From FEB-7 sp963698265 (GTDB lineage: Bacteria > Pseudomonadota > Gammaproteobacteria > Burkholderiales > Usitatibacteraceae): 64,000 nucleotides of DNA. Shown here piece after piece: positions 18,266 to 26,742 of the stretch. The stretch covers positions 1,187,904-1,251,903 of the forward strand of contig CAVOQC010000004.1 of the NCBI GenBank assembly GCA_963698265.1. The letters run 5' to 3'. The notes under the pieces are model-generated. The model was not told the origin of the DNA. It worked only from the letters and a program-made list of their open reading frames with translations, and did not search any database. Position numbers and translations under genes: made by a program. Numbering within the stretch: the stretch's first letter is position 1; every line of letters begins with the position of its first letter.

Positions 18266-18939
18266 TGAAGCCCGCCGCGCGCGAGCAGTTCTTCCGCGTC
18301 CTGCGCGACGCGGACCCCGAGCCGAGGAGCGAGCTCGAGTTCGCCACGCCCTACGAACTGCTGGTGGCCGTGGTCCTCTCGGCGCAGGCCACCGACAGGA
18401 GCGTAAACCTCGCCACGCGCGGGCTCTTTCCCGTGGCGCGCACCCCCGAGGCAATGGTCGCGCTGGGCGAGGAGGGCCTCGCCGGCCATATCAGGACCAT
18501 CGGGCTCTTCCGCACGAAGGCAAGGAACGTGGTCGGCCTGTCGAGGCTGCTGCTTTCGGAGCATGGCGGCGAGGTCCCGCGCACGCGCGAGGCGCTCGAG
18601 AAGCTCCCCGGCGTCGGGAGGAAGACCGCCAACGTGGTGCTGAACGTGGCCTTCGGCGAGGCGACCATGGCGGTGGACACGCACATCTTCCGCGTGTGCA
18701 ACCGGACCGGGCTCGCTCCCGGCAAGGACGTCCTGGCGGTCGAGCGGCGTCTCCTGGAGGTCGTTCCCCCGGAGTTCCGCGTGCACGCGCACCACTGGCT
18801 GATCCTGCATGGCCGCTACACCTGCGTCGCGCGCTCGCCGAAGTGCGGCGCCTGCCCCGTGCGCGATCCCTGCGGGTTCAAGGACCAGGCGAAGTTCGCC
18901 GCGCCGCCCGCGCCGAAGCGATCCCGCCTGCCGAAATGA
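18262..18939 (+). CDS. nth: endonuclease III
   Basis: Endonuclease III removes oxidised pyrimidines from DNA and cuts the abasic site (base excision repair). The 225-residue protein has the helix-hairpin-helix LPGVGRKTANVVL, whose Lys is catalytic, the catalytic Asp in AVDTHIFRVCNR, and the C-terminal 4Fe-4S loop with Cys spacing 6-2-5 (CVARSPKCGACPVRDPC). The start ATG at 18262 overlaps the rsxB stop. A second ATG follows immediately at 18265. The gene overlaps the next by ATGA, so rsxB, nth and the DUF1841 gene are one translationally coupled set. Confidence 0.95.
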   Translation: MMKPAAREQFFRVLRDADPEPRSELEFATPYELLVAVVLSAQATDRSVNLATRGLFPVARTPEAMVALGEEGLAGHIRTIGLFRTKARNVVGLSRLLLSEHGGEVPRTREALEKLPGVGRKTANVVLNVAFGEATMAVDTHIFRVCNRTGLAPGKDVLAVERRLLEVVPPEFRVHAHHWLILHGRYTCVARSPKCGACPVRDPCGFKDQAKFAAPPAPKRSRLPK

Positions 18940-19373
18940 GCCTCTTCAACCCCGATCGCGACCAGGTGCGCGACTTCTTCTTCGGCCTGTGGTCGCGCTC
19001 CCGGGCCGGCCAGGCGCTCTCGCCGCTCGAGTCGATGGCGCTCGCGATCGTCCTGGAGCACCCCGAGTATCAAGAGGTGCTCGGTGACCCGGAGCGTTTC
19101 CGCGATCGCGAGTGGAAACCGGAGGGCGGCGAGTCCAATCCCTTCCTGCACCTCGCCCTGCACCTGGCCATCGAGGAGCAGGTCTCGATCGACCAGCCGC
19201 CGGGAATACGGGGGGCCGTGGACGCGCTCGCCGCGAAGCGGGGGTCCGTGCACGATGCGCGGCACGCGGTGATGGAGTGCCTGGCCGAGGTGCTCTGGCA
19301 GGCGCAGCGCAACGCGGCCGCCTTCGACAATGCCACCTACCTCGACTGCCTCGCCCGCAAGCTCCGCCAGTGA
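18936..19373 (+). CDS. DUF1841 family protein
   Basis: A 145-residue acidic, soluble protein starting within the nth stop (ATGA). It begins MSLFNPDRDQVRDFFFGLW and contains NPFLHLALHLAIEEQVSIDQP and HDARHAVMECLAEVLWQAQR, the conserved His/Glu-rich helices of DUF1841. The family is common in proteobacteria and often sits beside nth. No function is known to me. The repeated His and Glu on helical faces would be compatible with metal binding, but this is speculation. Confidence 0.8.
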   Translation: MSLFNPDRDQVRDFFFGLWSRSRAGQALSPLESMALAIVLEHPEYQEVLGDPERFRDREWKPEGGESNPFLHLALHLAIEEQVSIDQPPGIRGAVDALAAKRGSVHDARHAVMECLAEVLWQAQRNAAAFDNATYLDCLARKLRQ

Positions 19374-19407
19374 TTCTCGACTGAATCGCGAACGCCAAGC
19401 GCCACCG

Positions 19408-19438
19408 AAAAAACACAAGCCCGGCGCGTGGCCGGGCT
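19408..19438 (-). terminator. Rho-independent terminator after the cytochrome c pair
   Basis: An eight-base perfect stem (AGCCCGGC / GCCGGGCT, 19418-19425 and 19431-19438) with a five-base loop is followed, on the minus strand, by a T-rich run (complement of the A6 at 19408-19413). It lies between convergent genes and best serves the minus-strand cytochromes. Confidence 0.75.
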
Positions 19439-19462
19439 CGGGTCGGGGACGTCGGGGCCGCG

Positions 19463-19798
19463 TCAGTACTTGATCGCGAGGCCGGACTGCGATGCGTAGT
19501 ACGCCGCGAGATCGAGCATGTCCTTCTCGGAAAGACCGGTGACCTGGCCGGCCATGATGGCGTTCTGGCGCTTGCCGGACTTGTAGTGCATCAAGGCCGC
19601 GGCGAGATAGTCCGCGTGCTGGCCCGCGATCTTCGGGAACGCGGGGCTCGCGCTGACGCCGGCCTCGCCGTGGCAGGCCTTGCAGGGCTCGGCCTTGTTC
19701 TTGCCGGCGACGGCATTGCCCGTCGCCGCGTGGACCTGGCCACCGATGGCGAGGGTGGCCAAGGCGATGAGTGCGTGCTTGCGCATGGCGGGCCTCAT
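19463..19798 (-). CDS. small periplasmic class I cytochrome c (second of a tandem pair)
   Basis: A 111-residue exported cytochrome with a signal peptide ending in QVHA, the haem site CKACH and a likely distal Met ligand in NAIMAGQV, then the C-terminal helix DMLDLAAYYASQ. It belongs to the c4/c553-like single-haem group that carries electrons from the bc1 complex to oxidases. I choose the ATG at 19798 because it overlaps the stop of the preceding cytochrome (ATGA). An internal ATG at 19786 would trim four residues. The gene product is a close relative of its neighbour, suggesting a tandem duplication. A terminator follows. Confidence 0.88.
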   Translation of the reverse strand: MRPAMRKHALIALATLAIGGQVHAATGNAVAGKNKAEPCKACHGEAGVSASPAFPKIAGQHADYLAAALMHYKSGKRQNAIMAGQVTGLSEKDMLDLAAYYASQSGLAIKY

Positions 19799-20136
19799 TT
19801 TCCGGCCACCGTAGCGCCGCCCGCCGACTGCGCGTAGTACGCCGCGAGGTCCTCCATGTCCTTCTCGGAGAGGCTCGCCGCAATGGATCGCATGGTCGCA
19901 TGGTCCCGCTCTCCGGCCTTGTACTGCTTGAGCGCCGCGACGAGGTAGGCCGCGTGCTGCCCCCCGAGCTTGGGCACGTGGTAGACCTCGGGGAACGCCG
20001 TCTTCCAGCCGGGAATGCCATGGCATCCCATGCACTGGAAATTCTTCTGCTTGCCGGCGATGGGGTCGCCGGCAGCGTGGGCCGAGGTGGCGAGCGCCGC
20101 GGCGACGGCGGCAATGAGCAGGCAGGTTCGGGACAT
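19795..20136 (-). CDS. small periplasmic class I cytochrome c (first of a tandem pair)
   Basis: A 113-residue exported cytochrome with a signal peptide (cleavage after ATSAHA), the haem site CMGCH and a probable Met ligand in ATMRSIA. It shares the GGQHAAYLVAALKQYKAGER block with its neighbour (GQHADYLAAALMHYKSGKR there). Between the haem site and that block it has an extra loop (IPGWKTAFPEVYHVPK) absent from the second copy. It overlaps that copy by four bases. The two proteins could act separately or as two halves of a c4-like dihaem carrier. Confidence 0.88.
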   Translation of the reverse strand: MSRTCLLIAAVAAALATSAHAAGDPIAGKQKNFQCMGCHGIPGWKTAFPEVYHVPKLGGQHAAYLVAALKQYKAGERDHATMRSIAASLSEKDMEDLAAYYAQSAGGATVAGK

Positions 20137-20214
20137 GGAGTCTCGTCAGGGTGTGTGCTTGGGGGGAGTGGACTGCCGCGCCCCATCCCGGGTCGCGGCG
20201 CCGATTCGGCGAGG

Positions 20215-20244
20215 ATTATAGCCCACCGGCCGCACCCGCGTCAC
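20215..20244 (-). promoter_or_regulatory. sigma-70 promoter of the cytochrome c pair
   Basis: On the minus strand a perfect -10 TATAAT (20215-20220) lies 18 bases downstream of GTGACG (20239-20244), which overlaps the stop of the GGDEF-EAL gene. It gives a leader of about 70 bases before the cytochrome start at 20136. Confidence 0.6.
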
Positions 20245-21962
20245 GGCGAACCGGAACTCCAGGTGAAAACCGCCTCGAGAGGCCTCGGGTGGCCGAGATG
20301 ATATCCCTGCCCCCAGGGCACGCCGATGGCGAGGAGCTTCCTCGCGACCTCCTCGCTCTCCACGCACTCCGCGACCGTGGCGAGGCCCATCGTCAGCGCG
20401 ATCTTCTGGATGGCCTCGACGAGCGCGTAGTCCAGGTAGTTCTTCGCGATGCCTTTCACGAACAGCCCGTCTATCTTGAGACCGTCGACGGGGAAGTGCT
20501 TGAGGTAGTTGAAGGACGAGAGTCCGCTGCCGAAATCGTCGAGCCAGAAGCGCACGCCCGTGGCCCGGAGCGTCTCGATCGAGGCGCGGGCGCGTTCGAC
20601 GTTCGCGATGGCCGCGGTCTCCGTGATCTCGAAGCACACGCAAGCCGGCGGGACGCCGTACTCGGCGAAGCATTCGCGCACGAAGTCGCCGAACTCCGGG
20701 CTGGAGAGCGTGTGGCCGGAGAGATTGATCGAGAATTCCGCGGGACGCTCCACGCCCCGGTCCCGGGCGAGCCGCCGGAAGTCCGAGAAGGCGCGCTCGA
20801 TCACCCAGCGGTCGATGGAGCGCATCAGGTCGTATCTCTCCGCCACCGGGATGAAGGACATGGGCAGGATCAGCTCCCCGCCCGTCTCGCTCATGCGCAG
20901 CAGCGCCTCCACGCGCGGGAGCGCACCGAGTTCGTTCGCGGCGGTGATCGCGACGATCGGCTGGTAGAGGAGCGTGAAGGCCCCGCCCGAAATGGCATCG
21001 TTGATGCGCTTGAGCCACCCGCGGCTCGTCTGGCGCATGTACTGGGAGGCCTGGGCCTCGTGGAACGCCACGACGCGGTTCCTGCCCTGCTCCTTGGCGG
21101 CGAAGCAGGCACTGTCGGCCTCGTTGAAGATCGCCGAAAGGCTGGGCGTGAGCCGGGTAATCGCCACCACGCCCGCGCTCACGCCCACCTGGAAGGCGTG
21201 CTCGCTCCACTCGAATTGCCAGGCCTGGACCGCGTCGCGTATGCGAAGCCCCGTCTGCAGGGCGAAATCGGCACTGCAGTTCTCGATGAGCACCGCGAAC
21301 TCGTCGCCGCCGATGCGCGCGATGAGATCCTCCGGCCGCAGGCACCCCTGGAGCACCGGCACGAGGCGGCGCAGCAGCTCGTCGCCCGCCAGGTGCCCGA
21401 ACGCGTCGTTGATGCGGTGCAGGAAGTCGATGTCGACGTAGACGAGTGCGTGGCCCGCGCCGAGGCTGCGCGCGGAGGAGAGCGCGGACTCGAGCCGCTC
21501 CTCAAGGGTCTTCCTGTTCGCAAGCCCCGTGAGCGGGTCGTGGGTAGTCAGGAAGAAGACCTGCTGGCGCGAGTTGTCGAGCCGCTCCTGCAGGCGATGC
21601 TCCTTGGCATGGAAGTCGGTGGCGAGCGCGAGCACCTCCCGCTTGAGGCCCTCGAGGGGCTGGTCGAGTTCCGGAAGATCCGCCCCGCCCGCGCCCGAAG
21701 CGGTGTGGCGCAGCGCCTGGCGGATGACCTGCACCTCGCCGTCCAACACGCGCGCCGTGCGGCGTGCCAGCACGAACACCGAGGCGACCGCAGCGCCGAG
21801 CGCCAGCATCCAGGTCCACATCTGGCCCTGCTGGTCCACGCCCAGCACCGCGCGCCCGAGGGCAAAGGCGCCGCAGAACACCGCGATGGGAATCGCGCCG
21901 AGCGCCACGAGCCGCGCGGCCAGGCGATTCAACTCGTCCTTGTGCCGGGGCGGAGTCGTCAT
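20241..21962 (-). CDS. membrane-bound GGDEF-EAL protein (cyclic di-GMP turnover)
   Basis: A 573-residue protein starting at the ATG that overlaps the dnaQ stop (ATGA). Two hydrophobic helices (about residues 19-42 and 48-68) anchor it in the inner membrane with a very short periplasmic loop, followed by a short HAMP-like or coiled region. The GGDEF domain carries an unmodified GGDEF at 218-222, so cyclase activity is possible. The EAL domain keeps EALLR at 352-356, the Asn in SINLSG, the Glu of EITET, DDFGSG, LKIDG, the AECVE Glu and GQGY, so phosphodiesterase activity is also possible. Whether it makes or degrades c-di-GMP cannot be decided from sequence. There is no recognisable input domain beyond the membrane part. 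Confidence 0.9.
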   Translation of the reverse strand: MTTPPRHKDELNRLAARLVALGAIPIAVFCGAFALGRAVLGVDQQGQMWTWMLALGAAVASVFVLARRTARVLDGEVQVIRQALRHTASGAGGADLPELDQPLEGLKREVLALATDFHAKEHRLQERLDNSRQQVFFLTTHDPLTGLANRKTLEERLESALSSARSLGAGHALVYVDIDFLHRINDAFGHLAGDELLRRLVPVLQGCLRPEDLIARIGGDEFAVLIENCSADFALQTGLRIRDAVQAWQFEWSEHAFQVGVSAGVVAITRLTPSLSAIFNEADSACFAAKEQGRNRVVAFHEAQASQYMRQTSRGWLKRINDAISGGAFTLLYQPIVAITAANELGALPRVEALLRMSETGGELILPMSFIPVAERYDLMRSIDRWVIERAFSDFRRLARDRGVERPAEFSINLSGHTLSSPEFGDFVRECFAEYGVPPACVCFEITETAAIANVERARASIETLRATGVRFWLDDFGSGLSSFNYLKHFPVDGLKIDGLFVKGIAKNYLDYALVEAIQKIALTMGLATVAECVESEEVARKLLAIGVPWGQGYHLGHPRPLEAVFTWSSGSP

Positions 21963-22675
21963 CGCGTTCCCGCCCCCGGCGTCGCCGCGTGCTTCCACAG
22001 GCAGCGGCCCTTGCTTTCCTTGTCGATGCGTTCGCACATCTCGGCGTGGGCGGAACTTTCCTCCCGGCTCGCGCGCACGACGACGAGGCGCGCCGGCCGC
22101 GCGGGCGCACCCGCGGCCGCGGGCGCATCGGACTGGACCTCGAGGGAGATGTCGAGCGCGTCCTGGCCGCGCGTCATGGCGAGCCAGACGTCGGCCAGGA
22201 GCTGCGCGTCGAGCAGGGCCCCGTGCAGCGAGCGCGTGGAATTGTCCACCTGGTACCGCTCGCACAGGGCATCGAGCGAATTGCGCTTTCCCGGGTGGAT
22301 CTCGCGCGCCATCGCGAGCGTGTCGGTGACGGGGCAGATCGTCGCGATGCCCGGGCGGCCCATGAGTGCGAACTCCGCGTCGAGGAATCCCGCGTCAAAG
22401 GCCGCGTTGTGGATGAGCAGTTCCGCACCCTCGACGAACTCGACGAACTCGTCGGCGATGTCGGGAAAGCGCGGCTTGTCGGCGAGGAAGTCCGCGGTGA
22501 GGCCGTGTATCTGGATCGCGCCCGCGTCGATCTCGCGGTCCGGGTTCAGGTAGCGGTGGAAATTGCGACCCGTCGGACGCCGGTCGAAGAGTTCCACGCA
22601 TGCGATCTCGATCACGCGGTGCCCTTCCGAAGCGTCGAGGCCCGTGGTCTCGGTGTCGAGGACGACTCTCCTCAT
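21959..22675 (-). CDS. dnaQ: DNA polymerase III epsilon subunit, proofreading exonuclease
   Basis: DnaQ is the 3'-5' exonuclease of the replicative polymerase. The 238-residue protein has ExoI (LDTETTGLD), ExoII (LLIHNAAFDAGFLD) and ExoIII (HGALLDAQLLADVW) with the catalytic acidic residues. The tail after residue 180 is Ala/Pro-rich and should carry the polymerase alpha-binding segment. It lies in the conserved dnaQ-rnhA-yafS-gloB neighbourhood also seen in E. coli. Here dnaQ is followed by the GGDEF-EAL gene with a four-base overlap. Confidence 0.95.
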   Translation of the reverse strand: MRRVVLDTETTGLDASEGHRVIEIACVELFDRRPTGRNFHRYLNPDREIDAGAIQIHGLTADFLADKPRFPDIADEFVEFVEGAELLIHNAAFDAGFLDAEFALMGRPGIATICPVTDTLAMAREIHPGKRNSLDALCERYQVDNSTRSLHGALLDAQLLADVWLAMTRGQDALDISLEVQSDAPAAAGAPARPARLVVVRASREESSAHAEMCERIDKESKGRCLWKHAATPGAGTR

Positions 22676-22730
22676 CGCGCTGCCGCCGCCCCTTCCGGAA
22701 GGTTGCCCGCGTCCATTGCCGCTCCCTTCC

Positions 22731-23195
22731 TCATTGCGGTCCCGAAGGCACGCCGCGGTTGGCGAGTGCGTCGGCCCGCTCGTTTCCGTCGTGCCCCGCG
22801 TGCCCCTTCACCCACTTCCAGTCGATCACGTGCCGCGACGCCAGCTCGTCCAGCCGCTTCCAGAGGTCCACGTTCTTCACCGGCGTCTTCGCGGCCGTTC
22901 TCCAGCCCTTCGCCTTCCACCCGCGGATCCACTCCGTGATTCCCTTCTGGACGTACTGCGAGTCGGTGTGGATCACGACTCGGCTCGTTCTCGTGAGCGC
23001 GGAGAGCGCCTCGATCACGGCGGTGAGCTCCATGCGGTTGTTGGTGGTCGCATCCTCTCCGCCGAAGAGCTCGCGCTCCTTTCCGTCGAACGTGAGCAGG
23101 GCGCCCCACCCGCCGGGCCCGGGGTTGCCCTTGCATGCGCCGTCGGTGTAGATCTCGACCGCTGCCGCGGCAGCTTCGCTGCGGGGCACGCTCAC
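22731..23195 (-). CDS. rnhA: ribonuclease HI
   Basis: RNase HI cuts RNA in RNA-DNA hybrids. The 154-residue protein contains the four catalytic acidic positions: YTDGACKGNPG, the Glu of NNRMELTAVIEAL, VIHTDSQYV and the last Asp in GNERADALAN. The basic handle (WIRGWKAKGWRTAAKTPVKN) is present. The start is the GTG at 23195, which overlaps the methyltransferase stop (GTGA); a second GTG two codons on is possible. A gap of 55 bases without a gene separates it from dnaQ. Confidence 0.95.
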   Translation of the reverse strand: MSVPRSEAAAAAVEIYTDGACKGNPGPGGWGALLTFDGKERELFGGEDATTNNRMELTAVIEALSALTRTSRVVIHTDSQYVQKGITEWIRGWKAKGWRTAAKTPVKNVDLWKRLDELASRHVIDWKWVKGHAGHDGNERADALANRGVPSGPQ

Positions 23196-23944
23196 TTGAC
23201 AACGCGCAGGGAGCCGGCGCGCGACGGTGTGGCCGCGCCCTCGCGCTTGGCGACCAGGGCCACGCGCTTCTCGCGTGCCGCCGCTTCGTGCCATGCCGGC
23301 GTGAGCAGGCGCACGCCGCGCACGCGCTTGATGGCCTGGAGCATGTACACCGCGCCCCCCACCGCCCACCAACGGTCGCCGGCGGGCTCCATGAAGGCCA
23401 GGCGCCGGAGCCACTTTTCCTTCTTCACCGGCGGCACGTAGCAGACGAGCCGGCCGGCGGAGACCTCGAAGCCCAGGAGCGCGAGCCAGTCCTTCACGCG
23501 CAGGAGCGAGACGAACTTGCCGTTCCACGGCGTCTCGTGGCGCGCCGGGCCCATGACGCTCCTCAGGCCCCACAGGCTCCACGGGTTGAAGCCGAGGATG
23601 ACGAGACGGCCCTCGGGCATCATCACGCGGTCGATCTCGCGAAGGACGGCGTGCGGCTCCTCCGCGAACTCGAGCACGTGCGGCAACAGCGCGAGGTCGA
23701 TGGACTGCGTGGCGATGGGCAGTTCGTGGCACCTGGCGCGCACGTTCGCGCCCTCGCCCGCGTCTATCGTCAGGCGGTGCGTGATGCGGTTCTCGCGCAG
23801 CAGGTCGAATTGCGGCAGCCCCAGCTGCAGCGCGTGGAACCCGAAGAGGTCCGGCGTCACGTCATCCAGGTACGCGCGCTCCTTGTCGAGGAGGTAGGCC
23901 CCGAGCGGCGTGCCGAACCAGCCGGCGAGCGGGTTGGTCGTCAT
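23192..23944 (-). CDS. YafS-like class I SAM-dependent methyltransferase
   Basis: A 250-residue protein of the methyltransferase type 11 group. The substrate and SAM regions are visible in GANVRARCHELPIATQSIDLALLPHVLEFAEEP, where motif IV (DLALLPHVLEF) and the following VLREIDRVMMPEGRLVILGFNP are intact, but the glycine-rich motif I is poorly conserved. It stands where yafS stands in E. coli, between gloB and rnhA. The target is unknown. It is divergent from gloB with only 26 bases between the starts, so promoters must overlap. Confidence 0.8.
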   Translation of the reverse strand: MTTNPLAGWFGTPLGAYLLDKERAYLDDVTPDLFGFHALQLGLPQFDLLRENRITHRLTIDAGEGANVRARCHELPIATQSIDLALLPHVLEFAEEPHAVLREIDRVMMPEGRLVILGFNPWSLWGLRSVMGPARHETPWNGKFVSLLRVKDWLALLGFEVSAGRLVCYVPPVKKEKWLRRLAFMEPAGDRWWAVGGAVYMLQAIKRVRGVRLLTPAWHEAAAREKRVALVAKREGAATPSRAGSLRVVK

Positions 23945-23970
23945 GGGCCAATTCTAATAGACTCGCGTCC

Positions 23971-24738
23971 ATGGTGCAGATCCACCCCGTCGCCGCGTTC
24001 GAGGACAACTACCTCTGGGTGGTCGAGGACGGCCGCAACGCCGCGGTCGTCGACCCGGGGGACGCCGTACCCGTGCAGGCCTTCCTCGAGTCGCGCGGCC
24101 TCGCCCTCACCGCGATCCTCGCCACGCACCACCACGGCGACCACGTCGGCGGCCTCGCAGCACTCGCTGCGCGCTGGAAGTGCGAAGTCTTCGGGCCCGC
24201 GGGAGAGCGCATCGCGGGGCTCACCACGACGCTCGCCGAAGGCGATCGCCTCACCGTCCCGGGGCTCGGCCTGGAACTGTCGGTGCTGGACGTGCCGGGG
24301 CATACGGCCGGGCACATCGCCTACGTGGGCGAGGGATTCGTGTTCTGCGGCGACACGCTGTTCGCCTGCGGTTGCGGCCGGCTCTTCGAAGGCACTCCCG
24401 CGCAAATGCTCGCCTCGCTCGCCAAGCTCGCAGCACTCCCGCCCGACACGCGCGTCTACTGTGCCCACGAGTACACGCTGTCGAACATCCGCTTCGCCCA
24501 GGCGGTGGAGCCCGGCAACGCGATGCTCGCCAAGCGCAAGGCGCGCGATGCGGCGACGAGAGCCGCCGGCCGGCCGACCGTGCCGTCGACCATCGCCGAC
24601 GAACTCGACACCAACCCCTTCCTGCGCTCGGCGTCCCCGGAGGTCGCGGCCGCCGCGACCCGGCACGCGGGCCGCCGGCTTGCTACGCCGGTGGAAGTCT
24701 TCACCGCGGTGCGGCAATGGAAGAACGACTTTCGCTGA
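23971..24738 (+). CDS. gloB: hydroxyacylglutathione hydrolase (glyoxalase II)
   Basis: GloB hydrolyses S-lactoylglutathione in methylglyoxal detoxification. The 255-residue protein has the metallo-beta-lactamase motif THHHGDHVGG, then the bridging residues in PGHTAGH, FCGDTLFACGCGRLFEG and CAHEYT, which together bind two metal ions. The C-terminal domain has the glutathione-binding region (LAKRKARDAA...VPSTIADELDTNPFLR). It starts at the ATG of 23971. Length and motifs are all normal. Confidence 0.95.
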   Translation: MVQIHPVAAFEDNYLWVVEDGRNAAVVDPGDAVPVQAFLESRGLALTAILATHHHGDHVGGLAALAARWKCEVFGPAGERIAGLTTTLAEGDRLTVPGLGLELSVLDVPGHTAGHIAYVGEGFVFCGDTLFACGCGRLFEGTPAQMLASLAKLAALPPDTRVYCAHEYTLSNIRFAQAVEPGNAMLAKRKARDAATRAAGRPTVPSTIADELDTNPFLRSASPEVAAAATRHAGRRLATPVEVFTAVRQWKNDFR

Positions 24739-24740
24739 CC

Positions 24741-25247
24741 ATGGCCGATTTCATCCTTCGTCGGGCGGAGCCGCGCGATTGCGAGGAGCTCAACCGCCTC
24801 ATCCTGGCCCTGGCCGAGTACGAGAAGCTCTCCCACCAGGCGGCACCTTCGCCCGAAGGACTGCACGAGGCCCTCTTCGGCGAGCGGCCCGCGTGCGAGG
24901 CGCTGATGGCCGAGCGCTCCGGCCGCGCCGTGGGATTCGCGCTCTTCTTCACCACGTTCTCGACCTTCCTGTGCCGGCCGGGACTCTACCTCGAGGACGT
25001 GTTCGTGGAGCCCGAGCATCGCGGAGCGGGCATCGGCAAGGCGATCCTCGGCCACCTCGCGGGGCTCGCCGCAGAGCGCCGTTGCGGCCGATTCGAGTGG
25101 CGCGTCCTGGACTGGAACGAGCCCTCGATCCGGTTCTACGAATCCCTCGGCGGCACGCTGCTGCCCGAATGGCAGCTCGTGCGCATGAACGAGCCGGAGT
25201 TCTCCGCGCTCGCGCGGCAGGCGATCGTCCCCGGCGCTGCGTCGTAG
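24741..25247 (+). CDS. GNAT-family N-acetyltransferase
   Basis: A 168-residue acetyltransferase starting two bases after the gloB stop, so probably cotranscribed. The acetyl-CoA site reads PEHRGAGIGKAILGHLA, and the LYLEDVFVEPEHRG beta strand before it and the NEPSIRFYESLGG helix after it are typical of the spermidine/diamine acetyltransferase (SSAT-like) branch of the GNAT superfamily. In that branch diamines or small amines are substrates, but the true substrate cannot be read here. Confidence 0.88.
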   Translation: MADFILRRAEPRDCEELNRLILALAEYEKLSHQAAPSPEGLHEALFGERPACEALMAERSGRAVGFALFFTTFSTFLCRPGLYLEDVFVEPEHRGAGIGKAILGHLAGLAAERRCGRFEWRVLDWNEPSIRFYESLGGTLLPEWQLVRMNEPEFSALARQAIVPGAAS

Positions 25248-25296
25248 AATGCGCGCTGGCCGCCGACCGGGCGGCCGCTCTTTGTCCGGAGCTTCC

Positions 25297-26742
25297 ATGC
25301 CCGATACCCTCGCGCGCGACTTCCGCGCCATCGCCCCAGCCGTCGATTTCTGCGCCCTGCGCTTCATGGAGGAGACTTCGGAACTCCTCACCGTCCGCCA
25401 GGATGTCGCCGAGCCCCCGCGAACCTCCGTCGACCGCGGCGCGATGCTCACGGTCATCGACAAAGGCGGCCTGGGCTACGCCGCCACCAGCGACCTCACG
25501 CCTTCCGGGCTGCGCGCCGCGGCCGCGCGGGCGGTGCGACTGGCCGGGCTCACCGCGGGCCGCAGCGTGGTCGACTACGGCAGCGTTGCCATGCCGCGAC
25601 CGAAAGGCCGCTACGCCGGCCCCCCGGGAGACGACCCCGCACGCCTGACGCGCCGCGAGAAGCTCGAGCTCCTCGCCGATGAGGCGAGGCATTGCCGGAT
25701 CGATGCGCGGATCGTCGACTGGGGGGCGAGCCTCTGGACCACGCGCACGCGGCAGGCCTATTTCACGGCCGACGGCGCCGAAGTGGAGCAGGCGTTCCAG
25801 TACCTCGTGCCCAACCTGTCCGCGACCGCCCATGCCCGCGGCGAGACGCAGACGCGCACCCACGGCGGCCGCGACAACGGCTACTGCCGGCAGGGCGGGC
25901 TCGAGATCCTCGACTCCTTCGGCCTGAAGGGTAGCGGTCGCACGGTGGCCGAAGGCGCGCTGGAACTCCTCGCCGCCCCCAACTGCCCCGAGGGGAAGAT
26001 GGATGTCCTCCTCATGCCCGACCAGATGATGCTGCAGATCCACGAGTCCATCGGGCATCCGCTGGAGCTCGACCGCATCCTCGGCGACGAGCGCAACTTC
26101 GCCGGGACCAGCTTCGTCACGCTCGACATGTTCGGCGCCTATCGCTACGGCTCGGAACTGCTCGACGTGACCTTCGATCCCACGCGGCCCGAGGAGTTCG
26201 CGAGCTACGGCTGGGACGATGACGGCCTTCCCGCGGAGCGCCGGCACCTCATCCGCAAGGGCATCCTCGAGCGCCCGCTCGGCGGGGCGATATCCCAGGC
26301 GCGCGCCGGCATCGCGGGCGTGGCCAACACGCGCGCCTGCGCGTGGAACCGCGCGCCCATAGACCGCATGGCCAACCTGAACGTGGAGCCCGGCGCCTCG
26401 ACGCTCGATCAACTCGTCGCCGCGATCGACTTCGGGGTCATGATGCGCACCAACGGGTCCTGGTCCATAGACGACTCGCGAAACAAGTTCCAGTTCGGCT
26501 GCGAATGGGGCCGCGTGATCCGCGGCGGCAGGCTCGCGGAGGTCGTGAAGAACCCCGGCTACCGGGGCGTGTCCGCGACCTTCTGGCGCTCGCTCTGCGG
26601 CGTGGGCGACGCTTCCACCTTCGAGGTGCTGGGCACACCCTTCTGCGGCAAGGGAGAGCCGAACCAGGTCATCCGCTGCGGCCATGCATCGCCTGCGTGC
26701 CGGTTCTCCGCCGTCGATGTCTTCGGGGGAGCGGACTCGTGA
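25297..26742 (+). CDS. TldD-family metalloprotease subunit
   Basis: A 481-residue protein with the TldD zinc-binding motif HESIGH (HExxxH) in the segment QIHESIGHPLELDRI, and the family's C-terminal region with DSRNKFQFGCEWGRVI. TldD and TldE form a hetero-oligomeric protease that degrades unfolded peptides and matures some modified peptides. The ATG at 25297 is chosen from the length. The gene overlaps its partner by GTGA at 26739-26742. It is a divergent family member rather than a close match to E. coli TldD, so I give no symbol. Confidence 0.85.
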   Translation: MPDTLARDFRAIAPAVDFCALRFMEETSELLTVRQDVAEPPRTSVDRGAMLTVIDKGGLGYAATSDLTPSGLRAAAARAVRLAGLTAGRSVVDYGSVAMPRPKGRYAGPPGDDPARLTRREKLELLADEARHCRIDARIVDWGASLWTTRTRQAYFTADGAEVEQAFQYLVPNLSATAHARGETQTRTHGGRDNGYCRQGGLEILDSFGLKGSGRTVAEGALELLAAPNCPEGKMDVLLMPDQMMLQIHESIGHPLELDRILGDERNFAGTSFVTLDMFGAYRYGSELLDVTFDPTRPEEFASYGWDDDGLPAERRHLIRKGILERPLGGAISQARAGIAGVANTRACAWNRAPIDRMANLNVEPGASTLDQLVAAIDFGVMMRTNGSWSIDDSRNKFQFGCEWGRVIRGGRLAEVVKNPGYRGVSATFWRSLCGVGDASTFEVLGTPFCGKGEPNQVIRCGHASPACRFSAVDVFGGADS

